DNA of 64,000 nt from Xenopus tropicalis (GCF_000004195.4 NC_030684.2:112197429-112261428); one strand, 5' to 3'; positions 45,901 to 58,364 are shown, counted from the first letter of the stretch. Notes: generated by a model not told the origin, from the sequence alone. Program-made: numbers and translations.

Positions 45901-46537
45901 TGATATTTTTATGTAAATGTCATGTATTTTTTTTATGGATACATAATGATAGCGGCTGAATGAAAATTGCAAAGAACCAGGAAGAAAATAGAGGCACTTT
46001 TTTCAATGATTCTACCCTATCCACCATTTTTATTCATAGTCAGATTCCTTAAATCTTCAGTAATTTCTTTTCTGTATCTTTTTTTTTTTTCCCATGTCCC
46101 AGTTTACATGCTGCAATGATGTATGGCGGCTGAGCAGAACTGTATCTTCACACTGTACTTGCCTCAGCAGGATGCATCTATTAAAGCGGGAACTAAACGG
46201 TTTTTTCATTTAAATATTCAAGCTAAACACTGGTTTCAATATATTATTACATTTTGTTATTTCCGCCATGAGCTTCTAAATTCCCCGCACCTTTCTTCTT
46301 CTTACATCAGCAGCTATGGCTTATTAAGCATGCGTAAAGGTTTGATCAATCACAGTCCTATATATTCCCTTAATAGAAAACTGCAGCCGTGCTCTGCTTC
46401 TTAAGTTCCTCCGTTTGCCTCTTTTATCTGTTTCACAGAGAGGAGACTGTACGTCTCTTTTCCACCTCACACTGGCATTTTTTGGTTACAAGAACTGATT
46501 ATTCTTTTGGCTTTTCTTTTTTTGACAACAGCGTGAA
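45901..46537. other. No recognised feature
   Basis: A T run near 46080 and AT-rich DNA up to the MULE-like MITE. Confidence 0.4.
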
Positions 46538-46546
46538 TTGATAAAT

Positions 46547-47025
46547 AGTGATGGGCAAAATGTTTCGCCAGGCATGGATTTGCAGCAAAACGGATGAAAA
46601 AATTAGCTGCGGAAAAATTTTCCGCACGTCCAAAAATTGTCCCCCGCGTCAAAATAATAGTCGCGGGCAACAAAATAATAGCCACGGGCGACAAAATAAT
46701 AGCTGTGGGCGACGAAATAATAGCCGTGGGCGATGAAATAATAGCCACGCGACAAAATAATAGCTGCGGGCGACGAAATAATAGCCGCACGACAAAATAA
46801 TAGCTGCGGGCGACAAAATAATAGCAACGCAACAAAAGAATAGCCGCGGGCGACAAAAGAATAACCGCGCGATGAACGAGTAGCTGCGGGCGACAATGTT
46901 TTTTTGACGTGCGACATTTTCGCCGTTTTGGGAATCTTTTGAAAGATTCGCTAATTTTTTGGCGAAGCGAAACGGGACAGATTCGCAAATTTTTTGGCGA
47001 AACGGGACAGATTCGCTCATCACTA
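46547..47025. mobile_element. MULE-like MITE with inner tandem repeat
   Basis: AGTGATGGGCAAAATGTTTC at the left and 'acagattcgctcatcacta' at the right are inverted ends. Flanks TTGATAAAT (46538-46546) and TTGATATAC (47026-47034) match at 6 of 9. 'ggcatggatttgcagc' inside is shared with 61598-61905 and, in complement, with 51276-51495. The centre is a degenerate 19-22-bp tandem repeat. Confidence 0.78.
46635..46895. repeat. Degenerate 19-22-bp tandem repeat in a MITE
   Basis: About twelve units of the form GCGACAAAATAATAGCCGCGGG with frequent C/T and A/G changes; some units lack the 3 bp 'ggg'. It accounts for the long minus-strand open frames across this region. Confidence 0.88.
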
Positions 47026-47034
47026 TTGATATAC

Positions 47035-47379
47035 AAATTATGAAAGACAGCGTTGTAGTTTCCCATTAAGCAGACTGTATACAGAGTTCTACTTGAGCAG
47101 GTCTTTTTGCATACTCCATAGGGGATGGCTGTTTGAATAAGATCATGTAGAAATAGGGTTGCTACCTATGGTTTTTCCCAGACAGTCTGATTTTAGGATT
47201 TTCCATATTTGGAAATCTGAACAGGCAGTTTTCACCCAGACAGGCCTTTTGAACAAGACATACCCTGATGTCAATAGCTCACCTTCATAAGTCATCTCAC
47301 CTACCCAACCCTGCTGTCACCAACTCCACCCCCAATGTTGCCCACCATGCCCCCTGCCCGGACTTAACAAGGTTAAAAG
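47035..47379. other. No recognised feature
   Basis: Spacer, slightly C/T-rich at 47270-47350. Confidence 0.45.
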
Positions 47380-47387
47380 GTGGCAAC

Positions 47388-47533
47388 CAGACCCAGACTG
47401 GGATTTAAAAGAGTCTCTGGCATTTCAAGTACACAGAGGCCCAAATAGTCCCACTAAATATTGACTTGCTATGGCAACTTACAGCAGCCCTTCTGATAAT
47501 TGCCAGAATCCACAGATTGCCAGTCCAGTCCTG
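47388..47533. mobile_element. hAT MITE with 7/8 target duplication
   Basis: CAGACCCAGACTGGGA at the left, GCCAGTCCAGTCCTG at the right. Flanks GTGGCAAC (47380-47387) and GTGGCAGC (47534-47541). 'caagtacacagaggccc' and 'gccagaatccacagattgcc' recur at 49370-49497. Confidence 0.8.
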
Positions 47534-47591
47534 GTGGCAGCCCTATGTAGAAGATCAGCAGTTGAGGGATTGTGCAGCTAGCTGACACTAA

Positions 47592-47839
47592 GGGTCACAT
47601 TTACTAATCCACGAAACTAAAATTTCGCGACTTTTTCGTTGCCGTCACGATTTTTTCGTATTGAGCAATTGTAAACGGCTGAAAAACCAATTCGATTTTT
47701 TCATGACGGCGACGAAAAAGTCGCGACAATTCGCGAAAAAGTCCCGACGCCGACGAAAAAAATCGCAAAAATACCGATCATTATGGAAAAAACGCATTCG
47801 GATGCTTTTCGGACGTTCGTTGATTAGTAAATGTGCCCC
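47592..47839. mobile_element. Harbinger-like MITE with TAA target duplication
   Basis: GGGTCACATTTACTAATC at the left mirrors 'gattagtaaatgtgcccc' at the right; TAA at 47589-47591 and 47840-47842. The inside is dense in CGACGAAAAA and TTTTTCG words that pair across the centre, so the element is largely self-complementary. Confidence 0.78.
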
Positions 47840-47842
47840 TAA

Positions 47843-48035
47843 GGCTTGAATTATAATTAGTTATTAATCAGCCCTAGAGCACCAGCAAATGTAACCTTAA
47901 GTTGTACTAAATTGTTGATGAGTTAGATGACTTCTTAAGCTTAAGGTAGCCATATTTAGTCTGATCAAGTCGATCTGGCCTCTTTTTGGACAACCACATG
48001 TTGGGCAGTCCGCAAGCAATTTCCAGCTTCCTCAA
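47843..48035. other. Possible Harbinger-like MITE end
   Basis: 'cttaaggtagccatattta' near 47939 resembles the AGGTGGCCA end of the 20822 family; no partner end is found. Confidence 0.35.
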
Positions 48036-48198
48036 CAACGCTCAGGGTTTTCTTAGATAAAGCATCTCTCTGTAATTTGGATCTCCATGCTGTAAGTGTA
48101 CTAAAAATAATTTCAACATGAAATAAATTAAATATGTTCCTACAGCCTTCCAGTAAGTTTCTGGATAATGGGTTTTTGGATAAGGGATCCCGTATCTG
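48036..48198. mobile_element. TA-target MITE fragment
   Basis: 'ctgtaatttggatctccat' and 'ggataagggatcccgtatctg' match the family at 39074-39401. Truncated. Confidence 0.6.
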
Positions 48199-49369
48199 TA
48201 TTGGAAATAATTTCCATCCACAGAAAAGCATGATCTTTGCAGTTACCAATTAGCGTTTTCATATCAGAGTGACTTCACTGAGAAAGATGTTGGTTGGGGC
48301 TGGAGAAGTCTTGTACTATATGTTGAAATAAAGACGTAACTGTTGCAGGAACAATCAATATGGCTACTCAGCTCTATAAAATGAGGATAACTCGGTCTTG
48401 TGATAAGATCATCATAATAGTTGAGCTTGAAAAAAAAGCACACCCATCAATCTCAATCTTATGATCGATGGAAAAAAACAGGAGCAAAAAAAAGAAAAAA
48501 AAAACCAACATCTCTTATTTGCCTCAAAGAGAGCAAAAGCCCTCCTGACTCCAAAACAGCAAATGGACCTGTTTGTGGATCAATATTGTTCTGTGACAAT
48601 TTTATGTTTGTGGCCTCAAATTTCTTTATTTGCTTTTCCAACCCCTTACTTCAAGCTATTTATTATATCTGCCAGTACAACATTCCTAGATTTACAGTAG
48701 TAATAAATGTGATCCAGTTAACAGTTAGTTGAAGGTGTCCAACGGAGTCTGTTGAGTTTTTTAGATGGGTTGATATGATTATCATAATAGCTACATAGTA
48801 GATGAGGCAGAAAAAGACATCAATCAAATGAAATATTTGTTGATATAATTCCTACTTGACTTCTAGATGATCAAGGGGAAAGGAAAGAAATATCATTAGG
48901 TGGCCCAGTAGTGGGTCAGTCCTTGAATCAGCATTATTAGTATCATCAGTATGAGCATCAATGCCAATAGTCTTGTCATTTCTCTAGTATTAAGAAGGTA
49001 TCCAACCCTTTCTTGAACCTATCTATTACACGTGCCAGTACAACCACAGGTTTGTAGTAGCAACATATTATTGGATTGTTCTTAGGCGATACAGATCATG
49101 GTGCTCATTATGGACCCACAAACAGGCAGATGTAGGGCCAAATTGGAGGCAATACTGACATCATAAACTACCTGTGTATCCTGAACCTAACTCCGGTAAG
49201 AAACTAAAGGGGCCATTTTGCTCCTAACACAATTGTGGAAGCCCACTTGGTGTCATTTTTAGTGTTTCGCCTGTGTGCTCCCAATTCTCTAAGTCCTCTG
49301 CATCTATTGATGATGGGCATGTACGGAACCCTGAAGCTTGTTTTAATGGGAGCAGCAGCGAAGAAGGCA
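48199..49369. other. Non-coding; two worn copies of one interspersed repeat
   Basis: 'atctgccagtacaacattcc' (48668) with surrounding words recurs as 'cacgtgccagtacaaccac' (49030). 'gaggcagaaaaagacatcaa' near 48805 also looks like old LINE/SINE sequence. An A-rich tract lies at 48470-48510. Confidence 0.4.
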
Positions 49370-49497
49370 GGATGGATTCCAAGTACACAGAGGCCCAAAC
49401 AGCCCCCACCAGCCCAATAAAGAGTGAGTGTCTATGGCATCTTACAGCAGCCCCTCTGGCATTTGCCAGAATCCACAGATTGCCAGTCCGGGCCTGC
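49370..49497 (+). mobile_element. hAT MITE right half
   Basis: 'ccaagtacacagaggcccaa' through 'cagattgccagtccgggcct' matches 47388-47533 without its left end. Confidence 0.6.
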
Positions 49498-50944
49498 ATA
49501 TGATTAGTAGGAGAAACATGTACTTGGATCTCATAATGAGCAATTCACTTTCACCAATATGCTTCTGCTGCAAATATGCAGAACACTGCTTGTGACCTTT
49601 GGCTATGAGAAAATCAAGCTCAGTGCTTGTGTAATTATCAAACCAAGACCGAAACACTCCAGAAAATATGCAAAAGGAGGACTGACTGCCAGTGATAGGT
49701 GGATCGATTATTCCAAAAGATAGTCCTCTGCATTAAAATGAGGACACGAGGACGAGTCAGGCTACAAGTGCATTTGCAAATACAGGCATTTTTATGTTGT
49801 AGCAACAGGGCTTTGTACCTTGCCTGTAGGATGAAAACACAATGAATGCACTTGTGAAGGGGTCACTGCAATCAGTGCCAAAGTTGCCCCAAGATCTAAT
49901 ATACCCTAGCTATTAAAACACTTGGCAGTGGTGAATTTGCCCCCAGTTAAGTACAGTGCCATAACTGTGCATCCCTTGTGTTTCCCACCATGTGCATATA
50001 AATGCTTATATCTCTGTTTTGTGGTTTTGTGGTGCGTATGCTTAAGTGCACCCCAACTGTGTGACAACTGGGCAGCCTATACATAACATGGGGTTAATGG
50101 TGTGTGCATATTAGCAGTCAATGGTGTGTACATATTAGCAGTCAAAACTTGCACATGATGCAGGGATCCGGGCTGCCCCCTCAGAGGCCCACACATCCCC
50201 CCAGGGGTCCCCTTCCCCAGTACTGAGGTCCTTCACGTGGAATACCTGACCTGCAACCCCCTCCCTCTGCCTGTACCTTATATTTATCCCTTACAGCTGC
50301 AATCAGGGGAATGTTAGGGCGCAACACCCATTGTTTCAGGTGGGAAGCAGGTCTGGATTGGCAGACCTGGCCAGTTGTCCCACCAGTTAAATGTTACATG
50401 ATGTTTTGCAGTGGGTTTCGTAATAAAATGTGATCAGCAATTGATCATCAGGAAACATTTACTGATAACATGTTTAAAAAGCAAATATATTTTTGTTTAT
50501 TTTATTGGTTACTGCCCTTGTGCAAACTTTATATGGGGGGCAAGTATATCAGCAGTAGGTACAGAATGTATAGTCTATTTACTAGGGACATCTCTAGTCC
50601 CTATGTAACTGCCCATCCTAAACATACCTATACATTCATGCCCTTGACCAATAAATAGAAGATTGCTGCTTCAAGTGCTTGTCTGTTTCATCTCTCTGCA
50701 TTGTTTATTGTCACCCCTCACCACCCATTACAACCCATAATTCCAAATCACACAAACTCTGGCCCATTTATGGCTGCTAGGATGGCTACATAGACACTGG
50801 TACACAAAGGCATGCATTGTTCGCAATTGGGGGGTTGTCATCTATAAAAGTACTTATATTTATAGTTTAAATGGAAAGTGTGCATGATCATTTTTTGATT
50901 CAAAATACAATAGGAAGATTGAGCTTAGCATAGGGAAACACTTA
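49498..50944. other. Non-coding; small 24-bp tandem duplication at 50097-50145
   Basis: 'aatggtgtgtRcatattagc' plus 'agtc' occurs twice head to tail. 50150-50370 is C-rich and contains 'gcaggtctggattggcag', perhaps another worn hAT piece. No gene. Confidence 0.45.
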
Positions 50945-51521
50945 CAGGTATGGGATCCTTTATCTAGAAATCTGTTATCCAGAAAGTTCTGAATAGTGGG
51001 AAGGCCATCTCCAATAGACTCCATTTGATATAAGCAAATAATTCAAATTTTTTTCTTTTTTCTCTGTAACGATAAAACAGTACTTTAAAAACAGTACCAA
51101 CGATAAAAACGATAAAACAGTACCAACGAGATATAATTAATCCTTAATGGAGGCAAAAAAATCCTACTGGATTTAATTAGTGTGCAAATTATTTTTTAGT
51201 AGGCTTTAAGTATGGTGATATAAATTACAGAAAGATCTCTTACCCAGAAAAACCCAGGTCCCGAGCATTCTGAATAATGATGAGCAAAACGGCGAAAAAT
51301 TTGCGAAATGGCAAAAAATTCGCGAAACAGCGAAAGTGACAATCATCTAAAAAATTTGGCGCCCGCGGCTATTCTTTTGACAATTTTTGGTCGTGCGGCA
51401 AATTTTTTCATCCGTTTGGTGAAACAATCCGCCAATGGCGAAACGCGTAAATTCGCCGCAAATCCATGCCTGCTGAAAGATTTTGGCAATCACTAATTCT
51501 GAATAATAGATCCTATACCTG
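50945..51521. mobile_element. TA-target MITE interrupted by a MULE-like MITE
   Basis: CAGGTATGGGATCCTTTATC at the left mirrors 'gatcctatacctg' at the right. 51061-51130 has a short local duplication of 'cgataaaacagtacc'. The host sequence resumes exactly after the nested element at 51276-51495. Confidence 0.8.
51276..51495. mobile_element. Nested MULE-like MITE with perfect 9-bp target duplication
   Basis: AATGATGAGCAAAACGGCG at the left, 'ttttggcaatcacta' at the right. ATTCTGAAT at 51267-51275 and 51496-51504 is an exact 9-bp duplication of the host MITE, so the integration site is certain. Confidence 0.85.
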
Positions 51522-54407
51522 TGCTTGTGCTGTTTTATGATATGTATTTTTTATAGGCTATATACGTAGTTCATCCTGGTGCTGCAGTATTTCTCTATAC
51601 CACCTTTGGCTGCCTGCATCCTCTCTAATGTAAGGACATGCCCCCCGGTCTGCTATGCCACAGTCCCATAATAACAACACTACAGGAGGGCTATGGGTGA
51701 TGATAGGGGCCAGACATCCGGCAACCAGTAGAGGCTTACACAAGTCTGAAATTGCTTGCAGAGTCTGTAACTAGAGAATTCAAAACACAAGTAAAATTAT
51801 TATATACTTAGTTCCTTATATTTCCATGAGACAGATGCAAAGAACAATGTACAAATATAAGGTGTATAGTGGATGTTTAATTTCATGCTTAAATCACAGT
51901 CAACACCCCGGGCTATAGCACTAGAATACCACTGACCAGCACTCCCCCCTTAGCCCTTAAGCCTGCATTGCATTCTGCACACACATTCAGCTGTAAATTG
52001 AGTAAGAAGAGATAAAGAATGGTCTTGTAATCTATATTACAAAAGGAAAGGTAGGAAAGATCTCAAGAGCAAAACCCCTTATTAAAGGTAGAATTGCAGA
52101 AGGCAAACTTAGCACAGGACAGTCTGCAGGGGCAAAGCATTGACCCCCACAGTAACCTTTTATGCACCATTGCTACTTTCTACTGCGCATTCAGCAGTCA
52201 GTATCTGTAACAAGCACTGGAAACATTGCTCTCTCCGATCCCTAAAGATGCATTACTGTTCTGCTAATGAACTGCAGTTCAATTTTGAAGAAATAAACCT
52301 TTATTCCAGCAATACACTAAGACAGCAAAAAAACAGCACATACATGATTACGTTTGGCTATATTCTATATTTCATGTACAGAGACTATGACTACTGGTTG
52401 TCTAACCTTGTTTCCTTGGGATTTAAAATGAGGTCTGGACTCTAAATTAGGAAATACGCTGGATTTTATACTCAGGAAGTATTAAAGGGTTTGAAATGTA
52501 GAATTTTGTCTGTAGGAAAATGTTCTATTGCACCTATTTAACTATACGATGGCTGAAATCTAGACAGGTGGGTTCTCTCTTTTAAACTATAGATACTCAG
52601 CAGTGTCAGCAATGGGCCCCTATGCACAAACTGTGTAAGGAACCCCATAGAGTGGTATCTTTCTACTACCACCATTCTCCCAGTAACTCTTACTAGGTGA
52701 CAATGCCCAGTAAATGTCTTAAGATAAAATGTTTCACTTCTAATTAGCCAGGTACCTAAAAATGACATCCCCCATCCCCATTTCATGCTCAAGCACACTT
52801 TTAAAGCCCAGCATTTAATCTGAGCAACCCCTTAGCTCATAATGAGGTTACAGATATTTTGCCTTCAGGCTAGACCAATGTGAAACCACTGCTCCAGCTC
52901 TCACTAGTAAGGCACCAGCCCCAGTTTGGGGATCACTTCTTAAGGTAGAATGGTACATTGCTTAGCTCCACTCTCCACATTTCCATGCCCTCTGTAACCG
53001 CGCTACCCATAGCGGCATGCATGCTAGACCTATTGGCCTACAGCTGCTGTTGAGGTTACATGCCACCCCTAAAGCTTTAGACATACCTTGAAATTCCTTC
53101 CCTCCCCAGCAGCTGCTATGTCTGCTGTCTCTTAATATGCCCATAACTATTAAACCTCAATTTCCAGCCTCCCCCAAATGTTGGCCTACTCTGTAGTTGT
53201 GCAGAAATACAATGAAACCATACCAGCAAAGAACTTTCTCATCAGTGATAGACATCTATAATGAGTCCACTACAGAATATATTTATATATAGAATACACA
53301 GCAGGACTTTGGTAGCAATTAAAGTAAATTTTGACGAGAGAGCAAAGCTCATCTGAAAAAAAACACATTTAAAAAGGTAGACCAGTCAGCAAACGCCTAA
53401 AATAAAAGTCTTTTTCAGCTTTTTTCAGCCGCCGCAGACAGTGCAGTCGGAGTTAATCCTAAGTGGTATGTGTTGGGATACTGCAGGTATTGACCGAAGA
53501 GATGTGGTCCTCACGCATCCATTCTGAACACGTACACACTGAGCCGTGGTTACCACGGCAACAGGAGCCATAGGAAACATTTCCATCTACTAAAATCCCC
53601 CCCACAGCACCCCCTCATCCCCCACCCACGCTTGGGCTGCTTCAGCAACCAGGGCTAACGAGCAAGAGTCTAGCTCAGAAGGCAATTAACCCTTCGTACT
53701 CCTGCTGGCAGACTTGCTTGCCACCCTACACCAGAGCCACAGTGACTCATCATCAATGTAGGAGAGGGCACACAAGATATTTCTGTATCGCAGGAGTTCC
53801 TTTGGGAAATACACTAGCAGCTTGGCCCCTGCAGACTTGTGGTGTAAAAGAACCGTAGCTTCCCAGCTGGATCTGAACCCACAAGGGCTTTCCTGATACT
53901 ACTCCCACACAAAGCAAAGCAGATTTATTCTAGTTCCTATAAAAGATAAGGAAGTGTAGTGACTTTTCTTGTCTTCTCCTTTCATTGCCCTACAATCTCT
54001 AAACTGAACTGTAGCTATGAATGATTTTAACTGTACTAGATAGTACTAGGAGTAATGCGATAAACTGTATCTGCAAAAAAAAAGGGGGGGGCAATGAGAA
54101 CCTTACATGGAGCCAAAGTTTGTGAATGAACCTTCCCTGAAGTCTTGAAGGGGGCTGGAGAGAAGTCACTGCAGTTCAGAATAAGAATAAAATATCTGAG
54201 GGCATATTCAGTATCTGCCATTGAGTTCCCTTCATGCACATTTCATGTTCCATTGTTTAACATCCATTGCTTTCATGGAAGTTTCTCCTATGTGATATGA
54301 GACATATGAGAAGTAGAGAAGTATGCATGATTCTGAAGTGTACAATGGTAATTGTCCCCCATGTCTTATAATTAATCATGTCTTATAGTGAAGGTTGGAC
54401 AGTTTGT
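51522..54407. other. Non-coding; palindromic X-box-like site at 53543-53562
   Basis: 2.9 kb without a named transposon. 53400-53880 is of higher complexity with several CpG and a GTTACCACGGCAAC site inside the palindrome GCCGTGG-TTA-CCACGGC; it could be regulatory. No gene structure is seen. Confidence 0.3.
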
Positions 54408-54732
54408 TTGCATTAGAGATTTAAATCTCTGGAAACCCATTACCCAGAAGGCACCAAATTACAGGAAGGCCATCTCCCATAGACACCATTTTAAACAAAT
54501 AATTCAAAATTTTCAAACATTCCATTTTCTCTGTAATGACAAAGCAGTACCATGTACTTGATCTCAACTAAGATATAACTAATCCTTATTGGAAGCAAAC
54601 AATCCTACTGGGTTTATTTAATGTTTAAATACTTTTTTGTAGACTTAAAATATGGAGATTCAAATTACTGAAAGATCTCTTATCTGGAAAACCCCAGGTC
54701 CCAAGCATTCTGGAAAATAGTTCCCATACCTG
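54408..54732 (-). mobile_element. TA-target MITE, worn copy
   Basis: 'caggaaggccatctcccata' and 'tccttattggaagcaaacaa' through 'ttcccatacctg' match 39074-39401 in reverse. The left end is eroded. Confidence 0.7.
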
Positions 54733-54789
54733 TACCACTAAGGTCCTGTTCAAATAGTAACAACATGGCATTGAATCTGGGCTCCATTT

Positions 54790-54926
54790 TTTAAAACTAA
54801 TTTGGACATTTCTTTAAAAGGCATTGATCTATTATCCAACATTCTTCAGCCTTTGGTTTTTTTTAGATATTGCTGTATTCCTGTACTTTCTGCATAACTG
54901 GTTTCTGGATAATAGATTCCACACCT
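54790..54926. mobile_element. TA-target MITE end fragment
   Basis: 'ctggtttctggataatagat' then 'tccacacctg' is the end of the same family; the other end is missing. Confidence 0.5.
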
Positions 54927-57099
54927 GTATTTGTGTAAGCAGAGCAGTTTGTGATCCCTCGTGCTTCAAGCACAATTTTGCAATGCCAGATTTGTTCAGT
55001 CCCCACTTTTATTTATATTACAGTTAAAAAATATTTCAATATAGTACATTAATCCAGCAACCACCCCAAATGGCTTTCAGTCTAAACCACCCAACCCACT
55101 GCCTTATTGGGACACCCCAATGTTTTTTAACCACAATGTAGTGCAATGATGTACATAATAGAAACACCGACTGTTCTCAAACTACAACCACATCATCTAT
55201 AGTTCAATGGTAACTAGAGCCCTGCAGGTCTAAAATGCCAGCCCAAGCTGTATGAAAGACATGGAAAGTATTAGTGTCTATGACTTGAGTATATATGAGA
55301 TGGCAGATGCATTATGACAGATTTATAAGAAGTGAAAGTGGATTCCACCCTAGGGAAATCCTGCATTTGCCTGACATTTATTGTACAGTTGTAATATCAT
55401 ATAAGTGCAGGGCCTATTGCAGCCTTGGCTGATCAAATGTGGCTTAACCGTGAACTTTCGTAGTTCTAAAATATTTTACAGTATGTTGCTAGACATTGTA
55501 CTTTAACAACATCAGGAGGGTCAAAGGTGCTAATACACCCTGAAATTCTTTAAATGGAGTCAGTAACCCAGTAGACTGAGAGCAAGAGGGCGGAGAGAAG
55601 AAAGTGTAAATGTCAATGTGTAAATGTAATATACAGTCCGAGTGTGCTAGTCTCTTAGCATTGGGGTATGAGCATCCATTTGTTATTGCCAGTATGGGTG
55701 ATTATGTGACTCTGCTATTCTGTGGGTCTGTAAATGTTTGTGTGTTGGAGTCTGCTACGAATTGTGTGTTGAAATGCATTTTACATTTCCAGCTTGGGAT
55801 TGTTAAAATTTTATTATATTTGAAATGTGGAACTTACTAGAGGTACCTGTTTTCAGGGTCTCTTTTCCTAATCATGAGGCAAATGCCATTGTATTTGCCC
55901 CCAGTTGTTAGTCTGGGACTAACAGATAAAGGTACTCACCAACTATTGGTGAGGATTTAGGATTATCCAACGCCGCATACAACTAAATAAGTATATTTTT
56001 ATGAAATAGGTTAATTTAGATGAATAAGGGTTTTATATATTAGCTGTTAAAATTAAATTTTATTATAGTATCCAGTAGACAAGTAATGCCAGGGATCCTG
56101 ATGAGGACTTGCATTGATTAACATTGGACCTAAGGCTAGGGGACCATCAGAAAGCATTTGTCTGCTGCCATAAATGTCACGGAGTGTTTAGATATATCTG
56201 TATGTTTGCAATTAAAAAATTATTTTACATTCAATTAAAATGCAAAACAATGATACCTTATTCTTCAACTACTGTGGAGTCACCCAGCACTGGTTCTGCA
56301 ATGTGATTTTAACTAACAACTGGTTCTGACATCAAACCTGGATGGGGTTTGCCTATGCTCCCACCAGAAAACATCTCCTATTTAAAAAGTACAGGAGGGT
56401 TCTTATCCTTCTACTCACAAGGGTTTTTTTCTATACTAAGGGACAGACATATTATTTATTGATTCACAGTATCTCCATCTCCCAGGAGTGCCCCTGTCTA
56501 GTACTCATAGCACTCCGGCTAGTCAAACCTCCCCCAAAATGCCTGATGAATTTATGTTTACAGTCAATAGTTGTTTCTCAGAACTCTTTGTTGGACCAAT
56601 AAAATATTATCATTCTATAGATGAAAATATCAGGCGGTTAATAAAATATATAGCTGGTGGAACAGAGCATTCGCTGAGCAAGTCATGTGTATAAGAAAAT
56701 ATTTTTTTACATTGGTCGAAGCATCAATAAGTCAATTATTTGAGTTTGTAGTGTTGACTCCTTTTTAAGAGTAAACAAATTGTCTACTTATTGGCCACAG
56801 CATGTCTCTGTTGCTTGAGTCACACAGTAAACATATCATAAATACTGCATTCCTGGAATAAATGATTGACGCTCTATGCACTATAACATTATATATATAA
56901 ATAAAATGCATATATTAGGTTAGACATAATCAGATAATCTTAAAGTCCCTGTCTAGCAGCCAAAATAAAATGATTTTCTAACTTCAATAGTTATAGTCTA
57001 TAATATGTGCCTAGAGCACAATGGTGGGTGGGGGGGCATTAGGCACATACCTCTTCTGTTGCCTACCACTGTCTGGGCCCTTGTCCCCCCACCGCCCCC
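54927..57099. other. No recognised gene
   Basis: 2.2 kb with no supported feature. 55985-56090 resembles the inside of worn T2 elements. Confidence 0.35.
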
Positions 57100-58210
57100 T
57101 TTTGATGCTGCTAGGAAGCAATGTATTTTTCCTTTCACAGGGATGTTAATTACTCAGTTATGGGTTTTTAGTATATCCATATATACGGCCTATTCTCCAC
57201 TCTAGCCGTTGTTACAGTAGGCTGCACTTGGGACTGGTATGTCTCCTAATATGCTGCATTTGCGACTGTCATACCTTCTGAAATGCAGTGAGAGTATTAC
57301 TGCTTCAGGGGTAGACGTGCCTTCTGTGGCATCTGCACTAATGTGCAGCTCATACTAATCTCCCATGCCTGCTACTTATGTCCCTTGCCTGCCATTTAAC
57401 CTTTATATACATTGTGGGTCCACAAATATACCCAACCCCTATTCTACCTGTGATAGCGAGCTGTGGTTTTATCTGTGGACTTAACTGGTCTGTTTAAGCA
57501 GGTAATTTTTACTATTGGCACGGAACAACTTGTTCCCTTGATGAGCCCCCATCTCCCAGCACTACTTCGCTCTATGCCCTACATTGGGCTGTGTATCCAC
57601 CTACGGGCTTGAACTGATCTTCTCTAAGTGGCTCGTTTCTACTTTTTTAAATAATAACGTGCTGCCACCTACTGGTGGTTGCCGTGGGTCAACACCATGG
57701 CAACGGGGGTACTTTTTGTCTCCAAATGATGACTTCTACTTACTGGTACTGGTGGTTACCGTGGGCTCCTGGCTTATTTAACTCTGTTTGGTAGTACGGA
57801 TGGGGTAGAGTTTTCTTTTTCTTTTGGGTTTTTGTTTTTTCTGCTGATTTTGTTCCACAAGGGCTCATATCCTGACATGATACAATTTGTGCCTGAAATG
57901 CTACCTGTATTTTTGCTACTTTTGTGTGTTATACTTATGTTTCACTTCAGCAATAAGTGTCTGGAGGATTTGTTATACTCTCTTTTCATGTTTGATCTAC
58001 CATTTTATTCTTTTCCTTTTGTACACAAGCACTTTCCATTGTTACAGACACTAGATTTTGGCGCCCTTTTTTTGTAGTGGGTTATTTAAGGGGGGTGTTT
58101 GTGCACAGTCTTTTGGTTTGTCCCTGAAGAAGAACACATTTAGTGTTCGAAACGTTGGATTAATAAAGATTGTTTGTTCTTTTTTAAAGTCCCTGTGCGT
58201 GCACTTTGTT

Positions 58211-58215
<5 letters not shown>
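57100..58215 (+). mobile_element. Penelope-like terminal repeat with hammerhead-like core (tentative)
   Basis: The segment ends with 'ggttatttaaggggggtgtt', then 'tccctgaagaagaacac' and 'gtgttcgaaacgttgg' (58122-58158), then 'ttaataaagattgtt'. The short direct repeat 'ctggtggttRccgtggg' occurs at 57672 and 57748. The layout TTTAAGGGG - CTGANGA - stem - GAAACGTTGG - ATAAA matches terminal repeats of Penelope-like elements. The left limit is uncertain, and no reverse transcriptase frame is present. Confidence 0.45.
58124..58158 (+). ncRNA. Hammerhead-ribozyme-like core
   Basis: CTGAAGA (fits CUGANGA) at 58124-58130, stem GAACAC/GTGTTC (58132-58137 with 58143-58148), then GAAAC at 58149-58153. 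One extra A lies between the conserved GA and the stem. Self-cleavage is doubtful without checking stems I and III. Confidence 0.35.

Positions 58216-58256
<41 letters not shown>
58214..58256. repeat. (TA)n microsatellite
   Basis: About 21 TA units right after the Penelope-like end. Further TA/GA runs are at 58322-58362 and 58600-58636. Confidence 0.95.
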
Positions 58257-58260
<4 letters not shown>

Positions 58261-58321
58261 CTTTTTTCTCATTAAAAGTGTGATTTTTTTGCAAAGTCCC
58301 TGTGTGTGGGGCTCACTGTCT

Positions 58322-58362
58322 GTATATATATATATATAGATATATAGAGAGAGAGAGAGAGC
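58322..58362. repeat. Compound (TA)n-(GA)n microsatellite
   Basis: TATATATA changes to GATATATAGAGAGAGAGAG. Confidence 0.92.
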
Positions 58363-58364
58363 AG

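Noticed and set aside
46467..47066. A 199-codon minus-strand open frame with repeated YYFVAR-like words
   Set aside because: It lies almost wholly in the tandem repeat of the MULE-like MITE; shadow frames in other phases are also open. Low-complexity artefact.
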